Position numbers and translations under genes: made by a program. From Pseudomonas sp. PD9R (GTDB taxonomy: Bacteria > Pseudomonadota > Gammaproteobacteria > Pseudomonadales > Pseudomonadaceae), in the NCBI RefSeq assembly GCF_019200975.1, contig NZ_JAHTMR010000008.1, forward strand, positions 78,089 to 142,088: 64,000 bases of DNA. Direction: 5' to 3'. Below are positions 7,465-15,758 of this stretch, in pieces. The notes below the pieces were generated by a model that saw only the letters and a program-made list of their open reading frames with translations, was not told the DNA's origin and searched no databases. Within the stretch, counting starts at the first letter, position 1. Every line of letters begins with the position of its first letter.

Positions 7465-10038
7465 ATGAACACAAGAGTCGAGCTGACGAGTGGCGAAGAG
7501 GCGCAAGACTTTTTTGTGCAGACACTGGAGCAGGCTATCGATGCTGTTGTGGTTGTGGATGATCACAATCTGGTGGTGTTTTTCAATGCCGCGGCCGAGC
7601 GATTTTGGGGCTGCTCGCGCATAGAAGTGCTGGGCAGTGATGTCAATTCACTGGTTCCCCAGGCCCTGAGCCTGCACCACGATGGTTTCGTCAGCATCAA
7701 CCAGGAAGGCGGCGTCAGCAAGATCGCAGGCATCAGCCGGGATGTGCGGATCGTGCGCAAGGATGCTCAGGAACGCTGGGGCGTGATGACCGTTTCGAAA
7801 ATCGCGATGCAAGACCGAACCCTCTACGCGGCGTTCCTCAAGGATGTCACGCAACTGCGCTTGCAAGACATCGAGCACCGGCTGCTGTCGATGTCGGTCA
7901 ATGCCAGCCATTCGGCGACGTGCATCGTCGACACCCAGTCGCAACTCATCTACGTGAATGACGGCCTGGTTCAGTTGCTGGGTTATTCCCGTGAAGAAGT
8001 GATCGGCCAATCGCCGATGATGTTTTTTGTGTCTGACGCGCGGACGGAAACACACGCGGAGCCGGGGCTGGACAAAATCCTCTGTGGCCAACCTCACGAA
8101 TTCAGCGCACTGATCAGTAAGCGCAACGGGCAGCGGCTGTGGGTGCATGTCTCTTCGACACCGGTTTTCGACGCACAAGGCCAGGTCGAGAATTTTGTGA
8201 TCGTGCTGACCGACATCACGCAGTCAAAACTGCATGAGGTGTTACAGGACAAGGTCATTGGCGCACTGCTCAAAGAGGAATCCCTGGAAAATGTGCTGAC
8301 CTTGCTGTGCCATGAAATTGAGCGCATTGCTCCCGAAGTGATTGTTTCGGTGCTGAGTGTGGACCCGGAAGGGATTCTGCATCCCTTGGCCAGCCCGGGT
8401 TTGCCGACGGACTATTCCCGGGCCATCGAAGGGCTGTCCATCGGTCCGGTGGCGGGGTCCTGCGGTACGGCGGCCTATCGCGGCGAGCCAGTGTTGGTGA
8501 CCGACATCAATAACGACCCACTCTGGGCCGACTACAAATTCCTGGCGCAGAAGTCCGGTTTGCAAGCGTGTTGGTCCATGCCTGTGCGCAATGGCTCCGG
8601 GCGCATCGCGGCGACGTTTGCCCTCTATTTCAGGGAAAGCCGTGGGCCCGATCCCCTGCATGCTCACCTGGTCACCGCCGGCACGCACCTGTGCATGTTG
8701 GCGCTGGAGCGCGAGGAAGCACGGGAATCCATCCGCAGAATGGCCTTTTACGATGCCTTGACCGGCCTGCCAAACCGCAGCTTCCTGTTGGCCCAGGCGC
8801 AGCGCAGCATTGTCGAAATGGCACGGGAGCAGGCCGAGCTGGCCGTGCTGTTTATTGATCTGGACCGCTTCAAGCAAATCAATGATGCGCTGGGGCATGC
8901 CTCGGGAGATGCATTACTGCGCGTCATGGCGCAACGGCTGCGCAGCGTGTTGCGCGAGTCTGACCTGGTCGGCCGTCTGTCCGGTGATGAATTCGTGTTG
9001 GTCCTGCCACGAATGAACGCGACACAGCTGACGAATTTTCTTGAGCGGTTGATGACGCTCCTGAGCCGCCCGACCACGATTGCCGGCACCTCGGTCGTTG
9101 TTTCGGCCAGCATTGGTATCAGTCTGTTCCCGGCGGACGGCCAGGACATGGAGAGCCTGCTGCACCGCGCCGATATTGCGATGTACCAGGCCAAACGCAC
9201 TGAACGCGGCAGCTTCAGTTTCTATGTCGAAGACATGAACCGCATCGCGCAAAATCGGTTGGTGCTGGAAACGGCACTGCGCAATTCCCTGGCCAGCGAA
9301 AGCCTGCGTCTGTTCTATCAGCCACAAATCGATCTCGCCAGCGGCTGCCTGGTTGGCGTCGAGGCGCTGGCCCGTTGGACACACCCGACACTGGGCGACA
9401 TCTCGCCCACGCAATTCGTGCCGCTTGCCGAGGAGTGCGGGCTGATCAACGACTTGAGTCAATGGGTGCTGCAAGAAGCCTGTGACCAGCTCGCCGAGTG
9501 GCGTCAGCAAGGGCTGGCAATCCCGTCCTTGTCGATCAACCTGTCGCCCATCAACTTTCACAACCTCAACCTCGCAGAACTGATTGCCGGGCAATTGCGG
9601 CGCTGCGGCTTGCGGCCCAGTGACTTGTGCGTGGAAGTGACCGAGGGCGTACTGCTTTGTAACAGTCCGGGGACCGACAAAACTATCCGCGACCTGCATG
9701 CGCTGGGCGTGCGGCTGGCCATTGATGATTTCGGCACAGGCTATTCCAGCCTCGGTTATTTGCGGCATCTGCCTATCAGCGAGCTGAAGCTGGACAAGAG
9801 TTTTGTGGACGATCTGGAACATGACGCCTCTTGCCGCGCCTTGAGCGAGTCCGTCATCGGCATCGGCAAGGGACTTTCCTTGAAGGTTGTAGCCGAAGGC
9901 ATTGAGAGCGCCGTTCAGCGCGACATTCTCAAGGCTCAGGGCTACGAAATCGGGCAGGGCAACTTCTTCTCGGTGCCGCTGCCGGGTGCGGAATTCGTGC
10001 AACTCATGGATCAATTCGCTCATTCAAGGACGGCCTGA
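7465..10038 (+). CDS. DosP-like PAS-PAS-GAF-GGDEF-EAL cyclic-di-GMP protein
   Basis: 857 residues from ATG 7465; an in-frame GTG lies at 7438. Order: PAS1 (about 15-125), PAS2 (about 130-260), GAF (about 275-415), GGDEF (about 425-590), EAL (about 605-850). PAS1 resembles the haem PAS of E. coli DosP. The spacing places His72 on the haem-ligand His77 and Arg92 on the O2-contacting Arg97, but the distal Met95 is Ile90. GGDEF reads SGDEF, so cyclase activity is doubtful. The EAL domain keeps EALARW, NLSPINF, EVTEG, DDFGTGYSSLGYL, KLDKSF and VVAEGIE, so phosphodiesterase activity is likely. No membrane segment is seen, so it should be cytosolic. It is likely an oxygen- or redox-tuned c-di-GMP phosphodiesterase; haem binding is inferred. 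Confidence 0.92.
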   Translation: MNTRVELTSGEEAQDFFVQTLEQAIDAVVVVDDHNLVVFFNAAAERFWGCSRIEVLGSDVNSLVPQALSLHHDGFVSINQEGGVSKIAGISRDVRIVRKDAQERWGVMTVSKIAMQDRTLYAAFLKDVTQLRLQDIEHRLLSMSVNASHSATCIVDTQSQLIYVNDGLVQLLGYSREEVIGQSPMMFFVSDARTETHAEPGLDKILCGQPHEFSALISKRNGQRLWVHVSSTPVFDAQGQVENFVIVLTDITQSKLHEVLQDKVIGALLKEESLENVLTLLCHEIERIAPEVIVSVLSVDPEGILHPLASPGLPTDYSRAIEGLSIGPVAGSCGTAAYRGEPVLVTDINNDPLWADYKFLAQKSGLQACWSMPVRNGSGRIAATFALYFRESRGPDPLHAHLVTAGTHLCMLALEREEARESIRRMAFYDALTGLPNRSFLLAQAQRSIVEMAREQAELAVLFIDLDRFKQINDALGHASGDALLRVMAQRLRSVLRESDLVGRLSGDEFVLVLPRMNATQLTNFLERLMTLLSRPTTIAGTSVVVSASIGISLFPADGQDMESLLHRADIAMYQAKRTERGSFSFYVEDMNRIAQNRLVLETALRNSLASESLRLFYQPQIDLASGCLVGVEALARWTHPTLGDISPTQFVPLAEECGLINDLSQWVLQEACDQLAEWRQQGLAIPSLSINLSPINFHNLNLAELIAGQLRRCGLRPSDLCVEVTEGVLLCNSPGTDKTIRDLHALGVRLAIDDFGTGYSSLGYLRHLPISELKLDKSFVDDLEHDASCRALSESVIGIGKGLSLKVVAEGIESAVQRDILKAQGYEIGQGNFFSVPLPGAEFVQLMDQFAHSRTA

Positions 10039-10106
10039 CGATGAGCCGGTAAACTGGCCGCCGAAATCACGACGGCCCTTTTACCTTCTCAAGCAAGAGT
10101 TCCCCC

Positions 10107-10487
10107 ATGGCAAATCAAGACATCTCCTTTCTGCCCGATCCCGACGCGGACTCCATCTCTTCCGACGTTGCCGGTTTCGGTGGCCTGCTGGTCTCCACGC
10201 AGATCCCTACCCACGCCGACGGCAGCCTGGAGCTTGGCGACATTACCCTGCAAAGCGAATGCACCCTGCAGGCGCTGAAAGTTGCACTGGAGCGTGCCGG
10301 CAGTTCCATGGATCGCGTCCTGCACCTGACCATCTACCTCACCGACATGGCCGACCGCGCCGCCTTCAACGAAGTATACAAACGCTTCTTCGCCAAGCCG
10401 TGGCCAGTGCGCGCCGCCGTTGGCGTGGCCGCTCTGGCGGTTGAAGGTATGCGGGTGGAAGTCACTGCGATGGCGGCAAAAGCCTGA
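10107..10487 (+). CDS. RidA/YjgF/YER057c family protein
   Basis: 126 residues, the family size. It has the typical pattern VGVAALAVEGMRVEVTAMA at the C-terminus and the substrate-binding arginine in PVRAAVGVAAL. RidA proteins are trimeric and hydrolyse reactive enamine/imine intermediates from PLP enzymes; this divergent subgroup may use another substrate. It sits 68 bases after the DosP-like gene and is followed by a REP element, so co-transcription with the upstream gene is possible but not shown. Confidence 0.9.
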   Translation: MANQDISFLPDPDADSISSDVAGFGGLLVSTQIPTHADGSLELGDITLQSECTLQALKVALERAGSSMDRVLHLTIYLTDMADRAAFNEVYKRFFAKPWPVRAAVGVAALAVEGMRVEVTAMAAKA

Positions 10488-10506
10488 ATTCAGCGGTTTT
10501 TACACC

Positions 10507-10599
10507 CGTAGGAGCGAGCCTGCTCGCGAAGGCGCCAGCACATCCAGCATAAAGGGTGACTGAACCGACGCTATCGTGAGCAGGCTCGCTCCCACAAGG
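10507..10599. repeat. REP-type inverted repeat (GAGCGAGC family)
   Basis: Arms GTAGGAGCGAGCCTGCTCGC and GAGCAGGCTCGCTCCCAC flank a 45-base centre. It lies between the RidA-family gene and rlhA. Confidence 0.85.
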
Positions 10600-10709
10600 A
10601 TTTTGGTCAATCCAGCTTCCTCAGGCACCACCGGGCAGCACCCGGATGCCGGTCCGGTGTTTCGCCGCTACAATGCGTGCCTTGACCGTGACAAGCCAGA
10701 CTAAAAAAA

Positions 10710-12707
10710 ATGTCCCTACCCAAGCATCACCTGGAATTGCTCAGCCCCGCCCGCGACGTCGCCATCGCCCGCGAGGCCATCCTGCATGGCGCTGACGCCG
10801 TGTACCTTGGTGGCCCGAGCTTCGGCGCCCGCCACAACGCCTGCAACGAAGTCAGCGATATCGCCCGGTTGGTGGAGTTCGCCCATCGTTACCACGCGCG
10901 GGTGTTCACCACGATCAACACGATCCTGCACGACAACGAGCTGGAGCCGGCCCGCCAGCTGATCCACCAACTGTACGATGCCGGTGTCGATGCGCTGATC
11001 GTCCAGGACCTGGGTGTGATGGAACTGGACATTCCGCCGATCGAGCTGCACGCCAGCACCCAGACCGACATCCGCACGCTTGAGCGAGCGAAGTTCCTCG
11101 ACCAGGCCGGCTTCTCGCAATTGGTACTGGCCCGCGAGCTGAATCTGCAAGAGATTCACGCCATCGCCGACGAAACTGACGCGGCGATTGAGTTTTTCAT
11201 TCACGGCGCGTTGTGCGTAGCCTTTTCCGGGCAGTGCAATATTTCCCATGCGCACACTGGCCGCAGTGCCAACCGTGGCGATTGCTCCCAGGCTTGCCGT
11301 CTGCCGTACACCCTGAAAGACGATCAGGGTCGCGTCGTCGCCTTCGAAAAACACCTGCTGTCGATGAAAGACAACAACCAGAGCGCCAACATCCGCGCCC
11401 TGGTGGAAGCCGGCGTGCGCTCGTTCAAGATCGAAGGGCGCTACAAGGACATGGCCTATGTGAAAAACATCACGGCCTACTACCGCCAGCGCCTGGACGA
11501 CGTCCTTGAAGACCGCCCGGACCTGGCCCGCGCGTCCAGCGGCCGCACCGCGCACTTCTTCGTGCCTGACCCGGACAAGACCTTCCACCGTGGCAGCACT
11601 GACTACTTCGTCAGCGACCGCAAGATCGACATCGGTGCCTTCGACTCGCCGACCTTCACCGGCCTGCCGGTGGGCGTGGTGGAAAAAGTCGGCAAGCGCG
11701 ACCTGTTGGTGGTCACCCACGAACCGTTGTCCAACGGCGACGGCCTCAATGTGCTGGTCAAGCGCGAGGTCGTGGGCTGGCGGACCAACATCGCCGAACC
11801 TAAAGGCGAATTCGAAGAGGATGGCGAAAAGCGCTACCGCTATCGCGTCGAACCCAACGAAATGCCCAAAGGCCTGCACCAGCTACGGCCCAACCATCCG
11901 CTGAGCCGCAACCTGGATCACAACTGGGCGCAGGCGCTGGTCAAGACGTCCGCCGAACGCCGGATCGGCCTTTCCTGGGCAGTACGTCTGCGCGAAGAAC
12001 GCCTGGAACTGACCGCCAGCAGCGAGGAGGGCATCAACGCCAGCGTTGTGCTGGACGGTCCTTTCGGTGCGGCCAACAAGCCGGAACAAGCGTTGGAGCA
12101 ATTGCACGATCTGCTCGGTCAATTAGGCACCACCGAGTACCACGCCACAAACATCGAGCTCGACGCGCCGCAGGCCTACTTCATTCCCAACTCACAGCTC
12201 AAGGCCTTGCGCCGCGAGGTGATTGAAGCGTTGACGGCGGCCCGCATCGCCGCTCACCCACGAGGCGGCCGCAAAGCCGAAACCAGCCCACCGCCGGTGT
12301 ACCCGGAATCGCACCTGTCGTTCCTGGCCAACGTCTATAACCAGAAGGCCCGCGATTTCTACCATCGGCACGGCGTCAAGCTGATCGACGCGGCCTACGA
12401 GGCGCATGAAGAAACCGGCGAAGTGCCGGTGATGATCACCAAGCACTGCCTGCGTTTCTCCTTCAATCTCTGCCCGAAACAGGCCAAAGGCGTCACCGGC
12501 GTGCGCACCAAGGTTGCGCCGATGCAACTGATTCACGGCGATGAAGTGCTGACGTTGAAATTCGACTGCAAGCCTTGTGAAATGCACGTAATCGGCAAGA
12601 TGAAGGGCCACATCCTTGACCTGCCGCAACCGGGCAGCGTGCAGCCAGTCGTGGGTTACATCAGCCCTGAAGACTTGCTCAAGACCATTCACCGCGCTCC
12701 GCATTGA
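10710..12707 (+). CDS. rlhA: 23S rRNA 5-hydroxycytidine synthase, U32 family
   Basis: 665 residues, close to E. coli RlhA/YdcP (about 650) and much longer than TrhP/YegQ (about 450). U32 proteins of this type use prephenate and an iron-sulphur cluster to hydroxylate RNA; RlhA modifies C2501 in the peptidyl-transferase centre. The N-terminal barrel begins LELLSPARDVAIAREAILHG. The cluster cysteines are clear in GALCVAFSGQCNISH and NRGDCSQACRLPY. The long C-terminal part, with CLRFSFNLCPK and FDCKPCEMHV, adds more conserved cysteines. It appears to be a single gene with its own start just after TAAAAAAAATG. No obvious partner lies nearby. Confidence 0.92.
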   Translation: MSLPKHHLELLSPARDVAIAREAILHGADAVYLGGPSFGARHNACNEVSDIARLVEFAHRYHARVFTTINTILHDNELEPARQLIHQLYDAGVDALIVQDLGVMELDIPPIELHASTQTDIRTLERAKFLDQAGFSQLVLARELNLQEIHAIADETDAAIEFFIHGALCVAFSGQCNISHAHTGRSANRGDCSQACRLPYTLKDDQGRVVAFEKHLLSMKDNNQSANIRALVEAGVRSFKIEGRYKDMAYVKNITAYYRQRLDDVLEDRPDLARASSGRTAHFFVPDPDKTFHRGSTDYFVSDRKIDIGAFDSPTFTGLPVGVVEKVGKRDLLVVTHEPLSNGDGLNVLVKREVVGWRTNIAEPKGEFEEDGEKRYRYRVEPNEMPKGLHQLRPNHPLSRNLDHNWAQALVKTSAERRIGLSWAVRLREERLELTASSEEGINASVVLDGPFGAANKPEQALEQLHDLLGQLGTTEYHATNIELDAPQAYFIPNSQLKALRREVIEALTAARIAAHPRGGRKAETSPPPVYPESHLSFLANVYNQKARDFYHRHGVKLIDAAYEAHEETGEVPVMITKHCLRFSFNLCPKQAKGVTGVRTKVAPMQLIHGDEVLTLKFDCKPCEMHVIGKMKGHILDLPQPGSVQPVVGYISPEDLLKTIHRAPH

Positions 12708-12725
12708 GTCATGAACGAGGAGCCT

Positions 12726-12745
12726 GCCCTCAGGTGTTTGAGGGC
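12726..12745 (+). terminator. Hairpin after rlhA
   Basis: GCCCTCA (12726-12732) pairs with TGAGGGC (12739-12745), loop GGTGTT. There is no T-run, so it is a weak terminator call. Confidence 0.4.
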
Positions 12746-13163
12746 GGGCCCTAATCACTCCGTCACTCCGGCAAGATCAAATAAAGGCCACCTGTTTTGT
12801 ATAAATAATGGCTGTTTGTTTTTCCTTTTTCGCATAACTTCGCTAATGAATGGTCTGGTTTTTTAGGGTTTTCGCAGTTTTCTAATTTTGTTTTTTCTCA
12901 GCGATGAAACACTAATCGGGCTTTTGTTTTGCCTGATGTAAAGTTGTAGAGACGATATTCCACAAAATAATAATGTCTATTGTGAAAAAATCTGGCAGGT
13001 GCTTTCGAACGCCCGGCGTATAAAGGTTCGTGAACTACACTGAAATCCGGTCGTATTCGGCAATGTTAAGTTTTAAGTGCGGGTTTCCCTCAAGTGCTGC
13101 GCGATTTTCGTCGGTAAGGGTGATGGCGTTCGCATTGGATAGTCGCAATCCGGAGGTTTAATC
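12746..13163. other. AT-rich gene-free region before the unknown two-gene unit
   Basis: About 400 bases, clearly richer in A and T than the flanks (runs such as TTTGTTTTTCC and ATTTTGTTTTTTC around 12815-12900). I see no convincing ORF or repeat. It presumably carries the promoter of the 13164 gene. The Shine-Dalgarno GGAGG is at 13152-13156. Confidence 0.6.
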
Positions 13164-14669
13164 GTGAAGAACTATCGACGATTACGATTGATGGGTACGG
13201 TTGTTATCTGGGTCTTAACGCTGGCGTTGTGTGGCGTGTATGGGTACGGAGTTCAGGAGGGTGGTGCGTTCAGTAATCACACGACTCTCTCAACAGATGG
13301 TTCTGTTCTGCACAGTCCGGATAAACTAAAAGTCAGTGAGAATAAAGATGGCGGTGGCGAACCGTTAGGGGTTCTTGCAAATATTCTCGCCGAACATCGT
13401 AATGTATCTGAAGAACATGTAAGTGCGTCCGCCAGCATTGTACTTGCCTTTATCTCTGTCGGCATTACTGCGCTTGCATTTCTTTCTCATTTGGTTGCAA
13501 ATGATTTTGCCTCGGGTAAATTGAGTGTTTCTACATCTAAAGTAAAGTCAGAGAAGTTAAGGCGGGTATTTGGATCGCAGTTGTTTGTCGTCTGCGTGTT
13601 TTTTTTATTGCCGGCGTTGGCTTTTTTTGCGACGCAAGTAATGCATCACCACCCGGACTCGGCCGTGCTGGTAATGGCTATTGCCGCAATCTATGTTGCG
13701 GGTGAGCATTTTGCCTCGCTCGAGAGCCAGAAAGACTCACTTGACAAACAGGTGGAGGAATTAAATAAAGTTAAGTTGGAGTTGGATAACCAAGTTAACG
13801 ATATTCAAGAAGCGGTGGGCAGTATTCAGAATGCGCTGGGAACGGCGGAAGGGCAAAAGCAAATCTACAGAGCATTCGCGGACCCAGACTCTTCGGCAAG
13901 TGATCGGGGGATTTACGCCTTTTATCATCACTTCGAAATCGACAAAGCGTGGTGGGCCACAGGTGAATGGGACAGTATTGTCAACAGTCAGCAACTTGGA
14001 CTTTTTACTGCTTTGCAAAGAGGTAACAGAGAGAATGTGCTGATCGTATCACCAATACAACTTCCTTATATGGATGGCAGGGGGGCAAACAAGGCCGAAG
14101 AGTTTCATAATTTCATAGGCCTGGTGTGGTACTGGATGGTCTTGCGTAAGCTTCAACTGTTGCAGCGTCAGAATGACAAGGTTTTCAATTATCGTATTGT
14201 CACCGCGTACACATCTTTATGGGTTCATGTAATTGATAATGCGGTGTTTCAAATTATTGGTGAATTTCCAGATCGGCTCAGGGTCAGGGAACTGACATAT
14301 GAAATGGGAGATAAGGACGGTCGTGTGGTTGAGTGGGCGCGCCGTGAAGTAAGAGAGACGGCATCGCGAGGTCAGGATGCTGAAGAGTATATATGTGCTT
14401 TGATCGCCAGAGTTGCCATGAAAAAAACCGACGAAAAAAAGATAAAGATGTTTAGTCTTGAATCTATTATCGCTCAGTTGGGAGGGGATGAGTGGTGCAA
14501 AGAGAAATCTCGGTTCAATGTAGGACTAGACGACGCAACGGCGAAAAAGAGGTGTGTGAAGTTGTTAGAGGGGTTTCTCGAGGTCATCGGAGAGTCTCAA
14601 GTTAAAACTGGAGATATTGATACTTCTCGTTTTGAACCGGAATATTTGCTTGCGAAGGTACTGCAATGA
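13164..14669 (+). CDS. Unknown membrane protein with coiled coil and cytosolic domain
   Basis: 501 residues from GTG 13164, with GGAGG 7 bases upstream. Visible: membrane segments at about 11-29, 88-112, 139-158 and 166-182; a heptad-like coiled coil at about 186-225 (SLDKQVEELNKVKLELDNQV); then a soluble domain of about 275 residues with no motif I recognise. A large loop at about 30-87 would lie on the other side of the membrane. Base composition is AT-richer than the flanks and codon use includes many A/T-ending codons, which suggests horizontal acquisition. It overlaps the next gene by 4 bases. A membrane anchor, coiled coil and cytosolic domain would suit a sensor or effector that assembles at the membrane; this is speculation. 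Confidence 0.82.
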   Translation: MKNYRRLRLMGTVVIWVLTLALCGVYGYGVQEGGAFSNHTTLSTDGSVLHSPDKLKVSENKDGGGEPLGVLANILAEHRNVSEEHVSASASIVLAFISVGITALAFLSHLVANDFASGKLSVSTSKVKSEKLRRVFGSQLFVVCVFFLLPALAFFATQVMHHHPDSAVLVMAIAAIYVAGEHFASLESQKDSLDKQVEELNKVKLELDNQVNDIQEAVGSIQNALGTAEGQKQIYRAFADPDSSASDRGIYAFYHHFEIDKAWWATGEWDSIVNSQQLGLFTALQRGNRENVLIVSPIQLPYMDGRGANKAEEFHNFIGLVWYWMVLRKLQLLQRQNDKVFNYRIVTAYTSLWVHVIDNAVFQIIGEFPDRLRVRELTYEMGDKDGRVVEWARREVRETASRGQDAEEYICALIARVAMKKTDEKKIKMFSLESIIAQLGGDEWCKEKSRFNVGLDDATAKKRCVKLLEGFLEVIGESQVKTGDIDTSRFEPEYLLAKVLQ

Positions 14670-15685
14670 AGATTTTCTTTGAGTCCCTGGAGTGTCTGGC
14701 TGATGTCGTTCATCAAGTGATCGTGCCCAAATTTCTTCGCAACGAAGATGCTCCTCCTATCGCGCTGATCATTCGTAGCCAATTGTCGGTTCAGGGAAGG
14801 GATCCAGAAAAAATGGCTGATATTTTTATGGCGGCTACACGGACGCTGTTAAGCCAGCGCAGTGAACAATTAAGGGATGTTGGAGAGCAAATTACTGTAG
14901 AGGAAGCGGATCATCTGTACGTGGAATTGCTCGCAGGTGCATGCATCGGGTTGTATTTTCTCGGTGTGCCAATGGGGCAGCCATGGGACAGAGTTCTGCA
15001 ATGGGTTGAAAGTGACGGAGGGGGGTTGCCTAACGGGGTTTGCGTCGCCAAGGCCATCGGCGATTTAGTCCGGGCGGAACGAAAAGCGACTGTCGATCCC
15101 GAGCTACTGGTTCGTAGTTACTTACCCGTCGCTCTCTTTCGAGAACTCATTCGAGACGGTGCGGTGTTACCCAGGGCTCCCTGCCCGCAGGACCGGCCTC
15201 TTCATTGTGCAGCGGTGGCTGCTGGCGTTCTCGGGCGCTGTTATGAGCTACTTCAAATTTGCCTCTATGTACGGGAAGGTCGTTCAATCAGTTATGTTGT
15301 ACCCCGTTCCTTGATACAGAAAATGTTGGGCATTACGCCAGAGTCAGCAGAGGAACACGTGCATCCGCGTTGGGAGCAGATGTGCGACTGGTTAGACTAT
15401 GTTTTTCACGCTCCCAAGCTTGATCGTCAGCATGTATGCATCATTGATCCTGTGGGTCTGCCAGCCTGCTTTATCAATCGCAGCAGCGGACTTTTTACAT
15501 TCGAACGGGTTACGGATACCGATGACGCTCGAGATTTTCCGCTGCCCGCCAGCTACATGCGCAGCGGTCGGAGGTTGCAGTACAGTAATCAGTTGCGAAC
15601 CGAGCGTGATTTTGCAATCACGCAAGGGAATCTCCTTTCGCGGGAGATGAGGCCTGATGTTCTTAAAAGCCTGTTGATGGCGTGA
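14666..15685 (+). CDS. Unknown cytosolic protein, partner of the 13164 gene
   Basis: 339 residues; its ATG overlaps the previous stop (ATGA), so the two are translationally coupled. No signal peptide or membrane segment is seen. It is mostly helical by eye, with several cysteine-containing stretches (AGACIGLYFLG, HCAAVAAGVLGRCYELLQICL) but no clear metal-binding spacing. I recognise no family. It is less AT-rich than its partner. The tight coupling suggests the two proteins act in one complex. Confidence 0.8.
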   Translation: MKIFFESLECLADVVHQVIVPKFLRNEDAPPIALIIRSQLSVQGRDPEKMADIFMAATRTLLSQRSEQLRDVGEQITVEEADHLYVELLAGACIGLYFLGVPMGQPWDRVLQWVESDGGGLPNGVCVAKAIGDLVRAERKATVDPELLVRSYLPVALFRELIRDGAVLPRAPCPQDRPLHCAAVAAGVLGRCYELLQICLYVREGRSISYVVPRSLIQKMLGITPESAEEHVHPRWEQMCDWLDYVFHAPKLDRQHVCIIDPVGLPACFINRSSGLFTFERVTDTDDARDFPLPASYMRSGRRLQYSNQLRTERDFAITQGNLLSREMRPDVLKSLLMA

Positions 15686-15705
15686 GTGACAATGTTCAAG
15701 GGCAC

Positions 15706-15745
15706 GCGCTGCTACGCCCTAACCCGTTGATCGGCGTAGCTTGCG
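15706..15745. terminator. Hairpin between convergent genes
   Basis: GCTACGCC (15711-15718) pairs with GGCGTAGC (15733-15740), extended outward by CACGC/GCGTG. It could end transcription from both sides. Confidence 0.45.
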
Positions 15746-15758
15746 TGGTGACTGACGC

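Noticed and set aside
8914..10023. Long open frames opposite the DosP-like gene and other large genes (also 10716-11879, 16413-17570, 36427-37827)
   Set aside because: They lie wholly antisense to genes with clear domains and conserved motifs, have no recognisable protein features, and arise from high GC at third codon positions.
13000..13030. Sigma-54 promoter (TGGCAGGTGCTTTCGA)
   Set aside because: The -24 part is fair but the -12 element reads TTCG in place of TTGC, so the essential GC is missing.
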